A stretch of DNA of 64,000 bases from Deltaproteobacteria bacterium (GCA_026388715.1 JAPLJF010000029.1:1-64000); one strand, 5' to 3'; shown: positions 27,791-38,500, counted from the first letter of the stretch. The notes: generated from the letters alone by a model not told the origin. Numbers and translations: made by a program.

Positions 27791-28933
27791 CTATTCAGGT
27801 TTTTGTCGCAATTGAAATTGTGGGCGGTCGATCCAGTACGGGGCGGCCACCGCGCCTCGGTAGGCATCAAGGGCCTCGGGGGAGGAATTGACGCGAAGAT
27901 TGCTATAGCTCCCGTCCGTGTTTTCCCAGCGCTCATGCCAATAGACCGCGGCCTTGACCCGTTTGTATCTCGTCTGCATATCAGCGAAGGCCTTGGTGAT
28001 AAATTCGGCCTTGTTGCCTGGCGGAAATTCACCAACACCCCATTCCGCCACGATCACAGGTTTTTGCGGGTCCAACTTACAGATTTCCTGATAGGAACTA
28101 TCCATCACGTTAGAGAAAGAGGCCCAATCCTCCCCGCGGAGCATCTTGCCATAAACGCTCAACCCAAGCCAGTCCACGTAGGCCGCCCCAGGATAGTAAT
28201 TAACCATCATATTCCATGGTTTCTGGGGCAGACCATAATGGTTGACGTGAAAACCCCAGAGGATATTGTCAGCCTTCCGCGCCCTGACCCGATCAACCAC
28301 ATAGCGGTAGGCCTTTTTTACCAGCTCAGGCCCGGCATAGAGGGGGTGACCTTCTTTATGGCCTGTAACCCTGCCCCCACCATAATGCACACCTGACCAG
28401 GGAAACCAGTTGCCGTTCATCTCAAGTCCCCAGGAGACGAGAAGGGGTTTTCCATAGTCCCGCGCCGCATCCGCCCATTGGTCAATATAGGTATCCCACT
28501 TGCCAGCCAGTATATCGCGCAGATTAAAACGGTCCGGCCCATGCTTTTCCTCGTAGGGCCTGTCCCATGGTGACCAGAAGATCAGCGGGATCGCCCCATA
28601 TCCTGAAACGATATTCACCGTTTTTACAGGGAAGGCCTGTTCACCCCAGAAATTACCAAAGGCGACAATGGAAAGGTGCTTGCCGGTCATCTGCTCAAAA
28701 GCCGTTATAGCATCATAGGTGACCTTGTCCTCACCATCACCGAAATCAACATATGCCCCGAGGTAGGCCCCTGTACTCGGCATAACGAGTTCACTCGGGC
28801 CTTCGTCCTTGACCCTGGCGGCCTCCTCGTGCTGGCAGCCAGCGCCCAGAGCAAAACAGAAGAGCAAAACAGCGACAAAACCAAGGGCTGTTTTTGTTCT
28901 GGCGACTGAATATCTCGTAATCATTGCCTTCAT
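27791..28933 (-). CDS. GH26-like glycoside hydrolase lipoprotein
   Basis: A 380-residue lipoprotein (lipobox ALGAGC, Cys33) with a beta-mannanase-like GH26 barrel. The expected catalytic pair is visible: acid/base Glu171 in SWGLEMNGNW and nucleophile Glu297 in VIVAEWGVGE. It follows the large GT2 fusion gene with a 16-bp gap, so it probably trims or binds the polysaccharide made by that enzyme. The ATG at 28933 gives a proper signal sequence; a longer frame would extend into the upstream gene. Confidence 0.85.
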   Translation of the reverse strand: MKAMITRYSVARTKTALGFVAVLLFCFALGAGCQHEEAARVKDEGPSELVMPSTGAYLGAYVDFGDGEDKVTYDAITAFEQMTGKHLSIVAFGNFWGEQAFPVKTVNIVSGYGAIPLIFWSPWDRPYEEKHGPDRFNLRDILAGKWDTYIDQWADAARDYGKPLLVSWGLEMNGNWFPWSGVHYGGGRVTGHKEGHPLYAGPELVKKAYRYVVDRVRARKADNILWGFHVNHYGLPQKPWNMMVNYYPGAAYVDWLGLSVYGKMLRGEDWASFSNVMDSSYQEICKLDPQKPVIVAEWGVGEFPPGNKAEFITKAFADMQTRYKRVKAAVYWHERWENTDGSYSNLRVNSSPEALDAYRGAVAAPYWIDRPQFQLRQKPE

Positions 28934-28949
28934 GGTTTCTCTATTTTCT

Positions 28950-31900
28950 TCATGCGTTATAGGTGACCGAGGCGGTCCGGTCAAGTTTTCCCCAGCCGAC
29001 CAATACCCCTTTACTCGCCTTAACAATGGCCTTGATGACCGCAAAACTTAACACGGGCCGGTAGACAAAGCGCATGGGCAGGACAAGCCAGATCTGGGAC
29101 AAAGGCTCCCTTTCTATGAGGCAGGCAACCGCAGCCAGCAGCAGGTCGGCGCCAAGAAAGACTAAAAAATAAAAATAGAGAATATTGTTGGCCGGGCTCA
29201 TCAGTAGCGATAAAAGCAAAAGGGCATCGATAATCGGTCCGAGCGCCACCAGCAGGATATTGAAAAACCAGGCGCTTGGCAGACTAAACCAGCCCAGCGC
29301 CTTATTTTTTCCATCGAAAAGCAGATCCCGGTGTTTCCAAAGACACTGCAAGGTGCCAAAGGCCCAACGGAACCGCTGCTTGGCAAAAGTCCTTATGGTC
29401 TCAGGGGCCTCGGTCCAAGCCACGGCCCTGGGGGCATAGCAAATTTTAAAACCACACCGGTGCATACTCAAGGTAAGGTCGGTATCCTCCGCAAGGGTTT
29501 CGGTACTGATCCCGCCAGCCGCGAAGACCGCGCTCTTTTTGAAGGCGCTGACCGCCCCCGGCACGACTGTGATGCAGTTGAGCAGGTGATAGGCCCTCCG
29601 ATCGAGATTAAAGCCGCAGGTATATTCCAAGGACTGGAACCTGGCGACAAAGGTCTTGGCATTACCAACCCTCGCCCGTCCAGAAACCGCACCAACGGCG
29701 GGATCGGTAAAGGGCCGGACAAGCTCGGCAATGGTGTCGGACGCAAACTGGGTGTCGGCATCGAGACTGACCACGATTTCGTGGCAAACCGTGTCAAATC
29801 CGTTCTTCAAGGCCGCTGCCTTACCAAGGTTGATTTGCCGGAGAAGATGGATGCGCCCGTCGATTTGCGCCATCTTGGCCACGATCTCCGCGGTTTTGTC
29901 CCTTGAGCCGTCATCGACCACAACCACCTCAATTGCACCGGCGTAGGTGCTGTTCAAGAGCGCCCGCAGGGTTTGCCCGATAACCTTTTCCTCATTATAG
30001 GCAGCGATCAGGACGCTTACCGGCGGCCACGATCCAGAGGCCGGGGGCCAGGATGCCAACCCGGCATTGCCAGACCTTCGGCTCCAGATCGCCAGCCCAG
30101 CCACGCTTAACGTCCTTATCACAACCAGGGCGGTCGCCACGATCATAAATGCCCAGAAAAACTCCGTCACCGTATGGATAGCCTTGAACCCGCTCTCGCT
30201 CACTACCCTGCTCATGGACTGCTGATTATGGGAAACTGGCGGCATTAACTGCTCCATCGGGCTCCCAAGCATCGCGCCCAGGGAAATAATGGTGTCTCCC
30301 CTGGCCCGCAAGTAATCAATAATCCTGGGCAAGGCCTCAATTGTCTGGCTCCGATCACCACCCGCATCATGGAGCAGAACGATATTTCCACCCTGTTGGC
30401 GACCATTTTTGACGCTCTCAACCATTGCCGCAACCCCTGGCTTTGACCAATCCTCAGTGTCAATATCTTCGGTCACGGTGATGTATCCCAATTTTTGGGC
30501 AAGTTTGATGGGGATCAGCTCTTCCGGATCATGGGGGTTGGTGTCGGCGTTATAGGGCGGCCGGAAGAGCATGGTGGAATGATCGGTTATGGCCTCGATC
30601 AGACGTTCGGTCGCATTGAATTCCAGATTGGCCCGCTCCTCGGAGACCAGGGCGATATTGGGGTGGCTGTAGGTGTGAGCCCCCACCGTGTGCCCCTCGC
30701 GAACGATGCGCCGGACAAGATCGGGATATTTTTCCATGTTCGCGCCAACCATGAAAAAAGTAGCACTCACCCCTTTTTCTTTGAGGATATCAAGGATTTG
30801 CGGGGTCCACCTGGAATCAGGGCCGTCATCAAAGGTGATAGCCACAGAATCATTTGTTCCCCTGCCCTGATGGACAATGGTGAGGTAACTTGGGAACTTC
30901 TCATAGCGTTCGAGCACTGGATCTTCGGGATCGGCTTCTTTATCCATCATAATCTGACGCGTCCCGTCGGCGCGCTCGTCCGCTATGGTAATAAAATTCC
31001 CTCTACCGATATGGGCTATCGCCGCTCCTGGCGTGATGGTCTCCAGGGTGGCAAGACTCTCGAGGGCAAAGAGTTTGGCGGGTTCCAGCTTCAAGACATT
31101 CCAGATGCCAGGATCTTCCGTGCCAAGCCGCGATATAGCGATGCCACCGACATGGTACGATCTTCCGACCTTGAGCTGGTTCAAAAAAGTAACCGCATCC
31201 AGAAACCAGAGGGTATGGGCCACACCTGAGTCCTCATAGACAAAATGTGGATTATAGGTGGGGGCGTCAAGGTCACAGGAGCTGAGCGAAGAGTGGCCTG
31301 CCCGGCTCATCACATCCTGAAAGCGGACGATCTCCGCCTCTTTTTCCCCTTCAGCCCAATCATAGCCATAAGAACCGAGGGCTATCACCCACTGTTCCGG
31401 GTCACCGTAGTCGGTCAGGCTATCGAGCCAGCCATCAAACCATTCCCTTGAGGCAATCGGTCCTGGCGGGTCAGATTCGGCATTCTCATCATGGAGCATG
31501 GCAACAAAGCGGTCAACATGCTCGGCGAGGGCATCCAAATCCAGGACATTCAACTCCCTGCCCATGGGTACGCACAGCCACAACTCCAAGGCCTCGGCAT
31601 GAAGCTCCGAAGCAATCTTGTTCAGCAATGCCGTCATAGCGGTCCGATAGGAAGGATCAACCTGCTCCCATTCGATAATAACCCCGCCCGCACCCATGGC
31701 CTTCAGATGTCCCTTGAGGGTGGCGATAAACTGATCCTGCCTGGCGACGGGGCCGTTGACAAGCCCTTCAACCGCCTCGGGCAGCCAGACCCCTTCCCTG
31801 CCCATGTTGCGGAGCAGAGGCAGAAGAATAACCCCCCGTTCCTTTACCAGATCAAGAATCTTCTGATCCGTAACAACCTTGAGCCCGCCACGACCATCCT

Positions 31901-32513
31901 CAACGGTGAGCCAGTCCGGGCAAAGATGGGTCAGGCTATCGGCATTGGCCTTGAGGGAATCAAAGCTGTTCGGGTCCCAACTTTCATAAAAACCCAGCCG
32001 AATCTCCTGCGCAGAAGGGAATTTTGGTCTCTGCTCTTTTTTCAAGGACGACACAGCACCCCCTGGACCGGCAATGAAGGGAAAGATTACCGAACTGCCG
32101 CTCTTACCCTTGACGAGATTCAGCCTCAACGGCCCCTGTCCTTTTTTAAAAGATGCACCAGCGCCTGATTGACCGGCAATAAAGGGGAAGATAGCCGCGC
32201 TGCCACTATTGCCTTTGGCAAAATTAAGCCATAACGGCTTTTTTGCCAGCTGTTTGGTCTGGTGTTCCTCGGTTTGGTGGGTCTTCAGTCGGGACTTGAG
32301 TTGTTGCACCGCAGACGGGAGAATAAGCTGCGATGGCAAAAACAGAGTCTGCGCAAACAGGATCACCCCAATAAAAAAAAGAAGCCCCGTAATAAACATA
32401 AAGAGCCGGAGCCTGGGCCAGCGCTTCCCGCGCACATCCAAAAAGATAAAGGAATCCGTATGAGTGGCGCGGGGAAGGGAATGGTCCCTTGGATGGCGAT
32501 TATTATCCGTCAT
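28950..32513 (-). CDS. fused GH18-like / polysaccharide deacetylase / family 2 glycosyltransferase
   Basis: A 1187-residue membrane protein predicted to make, deacetylate and process an exopolysaccharide. In order (numbering from an ATG two codons upstream): membrane segment about 38-61; a tandem 35-residue repeat (96-130, 131-165) with SGSxxIFPFIAG; GH18-like barrel about 172-500 (GGVIIEWE, Glu285); NodB deacetylase about 557-750 with TFDDGPD (Asp564, Asp565), HTYSH (His615, His619), RPPYN and LLHD; membrane segment about 785-812; and GT2 domain about 830-1080 with DDGS, LDAD (919-922), EDTD and QRFRW (1048-1052), then more membrane helices. GAGGTG favours the second ATG (32513). Comparable separate functions occur in PgaB and PgaC. 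Confidence 0.85.
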   Translation of the reverse strand: MTDNNRHPRDHSLPRATHTDSFIFLDVRGKRWPRLRLFMFITGLLFFIGVILFAQTLFLPSQLILPSAVQQLKSRLKTHQTEEHQTKQLAKKPLWLNFAKGNSGSAAIFPFIAGQSGAGASFKKGQGPLRLNLVKGKSGSSVIFPFIAGPGGAVSSLKKEQRPKFPSAQEIRLGFYESWDPNSFDSLKANADSLTHLCPDWLTVEDGRGGLKVVTDQKILDLVKERGVILLPLLRNMGREGVWLPEAVEGLVNGPVARQDQFIATLKGHLKAMGAGGVIIEWEQVDPSYRTAMTALLNKIASELHAEALELWLCVPMGRELNVLDLDALAEHVDRFVAMLHDENAESDPPGPIASREWFDGWLDSLTDYGDPEQWVIALGSYGYDWAEGEKEAEIVRFQDVMSRAGHSSLSSCDLDAPTYNPHFVYEDSGVAHTLWFLDAVTFLNQLKVGRSYHVGGIAISRLGTEDPGIWNVLKLEPAKLFALESLATLETITPGAAIAHIGRGNFITIADERADGTRQIMMDKEADPEDPVLERYEKFPSYLTIVHQGRGTNDSVAITFDDGPDSRWTPQILDILKEKGVSATFFMVGANMEKYPDLVRRIVREGHTVGAHTYSHPNIALVSEERANLEFNATERLIEAITDHSTMLFRPPYNADTNPHDPEELIPIKLAQKLGYITVTEDIDTEDWSKPGVAAMVESVKNGRQQGGNIVLLHDAGGDRSQTIEALPRIIDYLRARGDTIISLGAMLGSPMEQLMPPVSHNQQSMSRVVSESGFKAIHTVTEFFWAFMIVATALVVIRTLSVAGLAIWSRRSGNAGLASWPPASGSWPPVSVLIAAYNEEKVIGQTLRALLNSTYAGAIEVVVVDDGSRDKTAEIVAKMAQIDGRIHLLRQINLGKAAALKNGFDTVCHEIVVSLDADTQFASDTIAELVRPFTDPAVGAVSGRARVGNAKTFVARFQSLEYTCGFNLDRRAYHLLNCITVVPGAVSAFKKSAVFAAGGISTETLAEDTDLTLSMHRCGFKICYAPRAVAWTEAPETIRTFAKQRFRWAFGTLQCLWKHRDLLFDGKNKALGWFSLPSAWFFNILLVALGPIIDALLLLSLLMSPANNILYFYFLVFLGADLLLAAVACLIEREPLSQIWLVLPMRFVYRPVLSFAVIKAIVKASKGVLVGWGKLDRTASVTYNA

Positions 32514-32818
32514 TTTCATTCACCTCACACGCAAAACACCCAACCAGCCCCAGCCAGGATCTTCATGTGTCGGTTCATTCTATTAGCAGGGTGACGTTTG
32601 CACGGGGCTTTATATTCCATATCGCGACATTATATGCTAATCGCCAGGAAAAAGCTACCTGTATGCAAGGCTTGAAGGCCTTTACAAGCGAACAAACAGG
32701 ATAGTCGTAAGCATGAAACCTAACTGATGAGATGGTCTCCCCTCGCTTTCCAAATCGGCATCTTTGAGCCATGATGGCAATTGAAATTCCCATCAACCCA
32801 AAGCGAGAGGAGACCAAA
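32514..32818. other. 305-bp region between the synthase gene and the IS110 remnant
   Basis: Contains the start region of the synthase gene and the non-coding left part of the IS110 remnant. A 16-bp inverted repeat (GGTCTCCCCTCGCTTT at 32734-32749, AAAGCGAGAGGAGACC at 32800-32815, one mismatch) ends just before the transposase ATG. Confidence 0.5.
32734..32815 (+). ncRNA. structured leader of the IS110 remnant, possible bridge RNA relic
   Basis: Two 16-base arms complementary at 15 positions enclose 50 bases immediately upstream of the transposase. In IS110-group elements this non-coding end encodes the bridge RNA that guides the recombinase. Whether these arms belong to that RNA, or are just an inverted repeat of the element, cannot be decided from the sequence. 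Confidence 0.25.
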
Positions 32819-33422
32819 ATGAAGATTACCACAGTGGGCTTGGACTTGGCAAAAAATGTTTTTCATGTAGCGTGCTTTGATGAACACTCCAAAGAAGTGC
32901 AGAAGCGTATGCTACAGCGCAAACAGGTTCGGCTCTTTTTTACTCAGTTGCCACCTTGCAAGGTTGGCATGGAAGCATGCGCTGGTTTCCACTATTGGGG
33001 GCGTGAATTGAAAGCCTTGGGGCACGAGGGTTATGCTTATACCAGCACAACATGTCAAACCGTACCTTCGAGGCAATAAAAACGATTTCAATGATGCGCG
33101 AGCCATTGCCGAAGCCCTAAGTCGGCCCAGTATGCCAAGCGTCGCCGTCAAGACAACAGAACAACAGGATATTCAAGGCACTCACAGAATGCGTTCGCAA
33201 TGTGTCCGAGATCGAACAGCTCTCTGCAATTCAATTCGGGGTCTGTTGGGAGAATACGGCATTGCACTCCCCAAAGGAGTGTCTGTTTTGCGCAAAAGCA
33301 TTCATGTCCTGCTGGAAGATGCAGAACATGGGTTAAGTCTGCATTTCAAACATTTACTGGCACGTCGTTATGACCAACTTGTCGAATTGGATGGCCATAT
33401 CGATTTTTATTCACTCCGTTAA
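32819..33422 (+). pseudogene. IS110-family transposase, frameshifted and C-terminally truncated
   Basis: Frame one (from ATG 32819) begins ITTVGLDLAKNVFHVACFDE, the DEDD-nuclease N-terminus of IS110 recombinases, including the first catalytic Asp. Near 33035 the reading frame shifts by one base (an extra G in GAGGGTTATG) to LIPAQHVKPYLRGNKNDFNDARAIAEA and continues to a stop at 33422 after ELDGHIDFYS. The C-terminal Transposase_20 domain with the catalytic serine is absent. The gene therefore cannot make an active recombinase. Confidence 0.85.
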
Positions 33423-33560
33423 TATTCAAGGCATCAGGAACACAATAGCGATTTTCTGATCATAAACAAGGAAGCTTATTGTGGCATTGTCGCCGGAAAG
33501 TATTATAATAAATAAAAGCTTTTATGAAGTTGAAAAATCAACGGGAACAGGAGCAAAATT

Positions 33561-33929
33561 ATGAAAAAAATAATTTCTGTGGCACTTATCATGTTACTCT
33601 GGCCGGCATTCAGCTTCGCTGATCGTTACGAATCTTCTTCACGATACTGGAGTGGACCATCAGGGCACTACCGTCAGCCACCACCGTATGCAAGAGGGAA
33701 TCGTGGCTATTATTCCCATGGATACAATGGAGACTCTCACCATAACGATGACTGGATTCTGCCGCTGGCAATTTTCGGAACAGCCCTCGGGGTAATGGCA
33801 CTCTCACAACAGCAATACGCTCCGCCTCCACCACCGCCGCAAAGGATGTGCCGTGACACCTATAATTATGTTGACCAGTATGGTCGCTATCTCTATTCCG
33901 AATATGTTGACCGCCCTTGCAATTATTAA
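33561..33929 (+). CDS. small secreted Tyr/Pro-rich protein
   Basis: A 122-residue protein with a signal peptide (MKKIISVALIMLLWPAFSFA). The mature part is rich in Tyr, Ser, His and Gly. It has a hydrophobic stretch (WILPLAIFGTALGVMALS), a run of prolines (about residues 88-94), and two cysteines near the C-terminus that could form a disulfide (CRDTYNYVDQYGRYL to RPC). AGGAGCAAAATT precedes the ATG. I recognise no function; a cell-envelope role is likely. Confidence 0.7.
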   Translation: MKKIISVALIMLLWPAFSFADRYESSSRYWSGPSGHYRQPPPYARGNRGYYSHGYNGDSHHNDDWILPLAIFGTALGVMALSQQQYAPPPPPPQRMCRDTYNYVDQYGRYLYSEYVDRPCNY

Positions 33930-33935
33930 AAAAAC

Positions 33936-34350
33936 TTGAAACCAGAAATTCCATGGTCTCCCCTGCCAGACATCATCAAGCCGCCATCCAGAGAGCCTTC
34001 CATCCGCTTGGTCATGGTTTCCTAAAGGCACCAACCCCGATGGTGATATTTTCGGCGGGATGACCCTCTCCATGATCGAAGAAGCCGCGGAAGTAAAGGC
34101 CCAGCGCCAGGCTTGACACTGTTATATGACAGTCGCCATGGACTCCATCCAGTTTCACCAGCCGGTACGGGTCGGTGACATCGTCAGCCTCTGGTGTCGT
34201 ACCGAAAAAATCAGTCAAAGCTCGATCTGGATCCATGTAGATGTACGGGCCAACCCTCGCTGGAGTGAAGACAAACATAAGGTCACTGAGACAAGCGTCA
34301 CTCTGGTGGCCATCAATCAGGACTATCGCCCTATCCCGATCCTGAACTAA
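33936..34350 (+). pseudogene. acyl-CoA thioesterase (YciA-like hotdog) pseudogene
   Basis: A TTG-started frame (33936) gives PDIIKPPSRE and IRLVMV. After an extra T near 34018 the next frame gives PKGTNPDGDIFGGMTLSMIEEAAE, the hotdog active-site signature (usually MPxDTNxxGDIFGG). An in-frame TGA at 34114-34116 interrupts it, and the same frame continues with MTVAMDSIQFHQPVRVGDIVSLWCR to the normal-looking end at 34350. YciA-type enzymes hydrolyse short and medium acyl-CoAs. With one frameshift and one nonsense codon the gene is probably dead. Confidence 0.8.
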
Positions 34351-34489
34351 AAAAGTAAACAAGATTCTCTGTGCCAAACACAGAGATCTTCCGTTTATAA
34401 AGTGCAAAGCAATTTCCTTTATGGTATATTTATTGGTTTATTGATATTTATTTCTCATTTCAACATGTTATCATATAAGGAGGTATGCT

Positions 34490-35503
34490 GTGTCTTCACG
34501 ACTTTTCCCTTTCATTCTTTTTTGTACTCTCTTGTTTGCAGGTTGCGCCCCAGTCACGCAAAATCAGATGGCTGCCAAGGGCATCACCCCCCTTACCGCG
34601 AAGCAGATTTTTGATCTGGTTTCCGGTAACACCTTGCATATGGAGGCTATTGATTTTAATTCGGACATGTACTTTCAACCGGACGGCACTATCGCGGCCC
34701 GTGCCGAAGCCATGACCGCCGATGATACCGACAACGGTGGCTGGGACATCAATGGCGAAAACCAGCTTTGTCTCAAATTCAAGGTCTGGTATTTTGGCGA
34801 CATGAGGTGCTATTCCGTTTTCCCAGATAGTGGGAAAAATGGATATGTACTCTTTCTCAATAATGGCGCCCTTTCCTACAACGCAAAATCTTTAAATGGT
34901 GATCCGGCGCATTTGTACAAGTCTCCAGAATCAACTAAAAAAGACACCTTTCTCCGGGAATCCCTGACCACGGGGCAAACATCGCCCACTCCTGTTGCAG
35001 CCGCAGTCCCCCATCAGGCTCCTGCGCCAGCTAACAAAACCGCCTATCTCCGGGAGTCCCTGGCTGCGGGACAGACTGCCGCTTCCCCGCAAGAGGCGAA
35101 AACGTCCGAAGCTGTGACTCAGAAAAACGAGGCAACGCCGGCAACCTCTGACGCAGAGATAGAACACACCGTAAAATCCTTGGCCAAGAACTGTCCAGGA
35201 TGCAATCTGGAGAAAAGCGACCTCAGACAGGCAGACCTGATAGGCGCCAACCTCAAGGGAGCTAATCTGCACAAGGCAGACCTGAGCCGCGCCAATCTGC
35301 GCCGTGCCAATCTTGAAGGAGCCAATCTCACCGGCGCCACCCTGCTCAGTGCCAATCTGCCCGGCGCCAATCTGAAAGGCGCTAATCTCACCGATGCCGA
35401 CTTTACTGGGGCCAATTTGACTAAAGCTGATTTTACTGGCGCCAAGACTGGCAACATGATCCTGACCAATGCCCACCTTGAAGGTGTGCAAGGTCTAAAA
35501 TAA
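34490..35503 (+). CDS. lipoprotein with a DUF995-like domain and pentapeptide repeats
   Basis: A 337-residue lipoprotein (lipobox LLFAGC, Cys19). An N-domain similar to DUF995 (about 30-140: LTAKQIFDLVSGNTLHM, FQPDGTIAARA, CLKFKVWYFGDMRCYSVF) is joined by a low-complexity linker containing two similar TFLRESLTTGQT/AYLRESLAAGQT segments. About 18 pentapeptide repeats (A[N/D]LxG) form a right-handed beta-helix near residues 243-335. The start is GTG, set by a perfect AGGAGG seven bases upstream. It ends five bases before dnaE. Function is unknown. Confidence 0.85.
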   Translation: MSSRLFPFILFCTLLFAGCAPVTQNQMAAKGITPLTAKQIFDLVSGNTLHMEAIDFNSDMYFQPDGTIAARAEAMTADDTDNGGWDINGENQLCLKFKVWYFGDMRCYSVFPDSGKNGYVLFLNNGALSYNAKSLNGDPAHLYKSPESTKKDTFLRESLTTGQTSPTPVAAAVPHQAPAPANKTAYLRESLAAGQTAASPQEAKTSEAVTQKNEATPATSDAEIEHTVKSLAKNCPGCNLEKSDLRQADLIGANLKGANLHKADLSRANLRRANLEGANLTGATLLSANLPGANLKGANLTDADFTGANLTKADFTGAKTGNMILTNAHLEGVQGLK

Positions 35504-35508
35504 ACTTT

Positions 35509-38500
35509 ATGAGCGCCGGCTTTGTTCATCTCCATGTCCATACCCAGTACAGCTTGCTGGACGGGGCCATCCGTATCTCCGACCTTCTCGACAAGTGCAA
35601 GGAATATGGAATGGAGAGCGTGGCTATCACCGATCACGGCGCCATGTATGGCGCGCTTGAGTTCTACGTCAAGGCGAAGAAGGCTGGAATAAAACCGATC
35701 GTCGGGTGCGAGTTCTATATGGCACCCGGCAAGCGGACAGATCGGGAAAAGGGCCATTTTCACATTGTGCTGCTGGCCATGGATTACACCGGCTACAGAA
35801 ATCTGATGAAAATGGCCGCCATTGCCCAGTTTGAGGGGTTTTATCACAAACCTCGCATCGACATGGAGACCCTTGTCACCTACAACGAAGGCCTGATTGC
35901 CCTCACCGCCTGCCTCCACGGCCAGATCCCTTGGCTCATTGGCAACAACGACCTGAACGGGGCCAGAAAAAAGTCTAAAGAACTCCTTGATATCTTTGGC
36001 GATAGGCTTTATTTCGAACTCCAGGAAAACGGCATCCCCGAACAAACCCCGGTCAATAACGGGATGAAGACACTGGCGGCGGAGCTGGCGATCAAGACGG
36101 TTGCCACCAATGACTGCCACTATCTCAATAAGGATGAGGCCCATGCCCACGAGGTCCTCCTCTGCATCCAGACCAACAACACCCTGAACGACACCAAACG
36201 TTTCAAGTTTTCCTCGGACGAATTTTATTTCAAATCACCGGCGGAGATGAAGAAAAGCTTTCATCATTGTCCGGAGGCCGTTGCCACCACCGTTGAAATT
36301 GCTGAGCGTTGCAATCTCGAGATAGAATTTGGCAACTATTACTTTCCTATCTTCCCGATCACAGAAGGCGAAACTCTCGAATCCATGTTCACCAAGGCCT
36401 GCAAGGAGGGTCTGCAAGAACGGTTTGCGGTCATGCGCAAGGCCGAAACGTTTACTCCCGCCATTGAAGAGCAGTATAAAAAACGGCTGGCCCTGGAGAT
36501 TGATGTCATCAATACCATGGGCTTTCCCGGTTACTTCCTCATCGTTGCTGATTTTATCAATTGGGCCAAAGATCAGGGTATCCCGGTGGGTCCGGGCCGT
36601 GGATCAGGAGCGGGCAGCCTTGCCGCCTACTGCATGCGGATCACCAACATCGACCCCCTTCCTTATGGCCTCCTCTTCGAGCGTTTTCTCAATATCGAAC
36701 GAAAATCCATGCCCGACTTTGACGTGGACTTCTGCCAGGAACGACGCGGAGAGGTTATTGAATATGTGCAGAACAAGTATGGCGGGGCATCCCATGTCGC
36801 CCAGATTCTGACCTACGGCACCATGAAGGCGCGGGGGGCGATCCGCGACGTGGGTCGGGCCATGGATATCCCCTATGGCGAGGTGGACAAAATCGCCAAA
36901 TTGATCCCTGAAGAATTGAAGATGACGATCAAGAAGGCCTTTGCCGATGAACCTCGTCTTCAGGATGCCGCCAACCGGGACCCTAAAATTGCCGAACTGC
37001 TGCGCGTGGCCCAGTCTCTGGAAGGATTGGCTCGGCACACATCCACCCATGCGGCAGGAGTTGTCGTCTCACCCCAGCCGATGGTGGAGTTCCTGCCCAC
37101 CTGTCGGGGCAAGGATGGCGAGACCCTGACCCAGTATGACATGCAGCACACGGAGATGACCGGACTGATTAAGTTCGACTTCTTGGGCCTCAAGACCCTC
37201 ACCGTCATTGACAAGGCGCTCAAGCACATCAAGTCCGACATCGGCACCGATCTGGATATCGACGCCATCCCCACGGATGATCTCAAAACCTATGATCTGC
37301 TCTGCAAGGGCGATGCCCTCGGGGTCTTCCAGCTGGAAAGTTCCGGGATGCGCGAACTGCTGGTCAAGATGGCGCCCACCCAGTTCAGCGATCTGATTGC
37401 CCTGGTCGCCCTCTATCGTCCCGGTCCGCTGGAGTCGGGGATGGTCAATGATTTTGTCGAGACCAAACATGGCCGCGCCACCGCTAGTTACCCTTTGCCC
37501 CAGATCAAACCGGTCCTGGAGGAGACCTACGGGGTTATTGTCTATCAGGAACAGGTCATGCAGATCGCCAATATTCTGGCCAGTTACTCACTCGGTGATG
37601 CCGACAACCTGCGCCGGGCCATGGGCAAGAAAAAGGCCGAGGTCATGGACAAGGAAAAGATCAAGTTCATGGCCGGGGCCAAAAAAAATGCCATTCCCGA
37701 AGACAAGGCCGAAGCTGTCTTTGATCTGATGGCTAAATTTGCCGGCTATGGTTTCAATAAATCACATTCTGCCGCCTATGCCCTGATCTGCTACCAGACC
37801 GCCTATCTCAAGGCCCACTACCCTGCCCAATTCATGGCCGCCCTTCTTTCCTGCGACATGAACAACACGGACAAGATAGTGCTCTACATAAATGAGTGCC
37901 GGGAGCACCAGATCGAGATGCTGCCGCCCGATATCAATGCATCACTCTATGACTTCAGCGTGACCGACGATCGTATCCGCTTTGGTCTGGCCGCGGTCAA
38001 GAATGTGGGCGGCGCAGCCCTTGAATCAATCATCCAGGAGCGAACGGATGGCGGGGAATATACCTCGCTGGAAGATTTCTGCAACCGGATTGACTCCCGG
38101 CGGGTCAATTCCCGGGTCATTGAAAGCCTGATCAAAGCGGGTTCTTTTGATTCACTCGGGTGCAAACGATCTCAACTCTTCACTATTTTGCCCCAGGCAA
38201 TGGAACAGGCCAAGGCAGTGCAGCGAGATCGACTGAGCGGCCAGATGTCCCTTTTTGCACTAACACCCAATACCTCCAAAAAAAAGATCATTACCATCCC
38301 TCTTCCCGAAATACCAGAATGGAGCGAACTCGAAAGACTGGCCTTTGAGAAGGAGACCGTCGGTTTTTATATCACCGGCCACCCGCTGGATAATGCCATC
38401 CATGAGATCAGGACTGTCGTGGACACCGATATCGGTAAACTGGCGGAGTGGGGGGACGAGCAACCTGTCCGCGTTGGTGGCCTCATTCGTACCTGTAAGC

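Noticed and set aside
34114-34116. TGA in the thioesterase gene as selenocysteine or recoded codon
   Set aside because: Homologues have no conserved Cys there, the gene also has a frameshift, and no convincing SECIS-like stem follows.
35119-36150. Minus-strand open frame of 343 codons across the pentapeptide gene and dnaE
   Set aside because: Its repetitive C-terminal half simply mirrors the pentapeptide repeats on the other strand.
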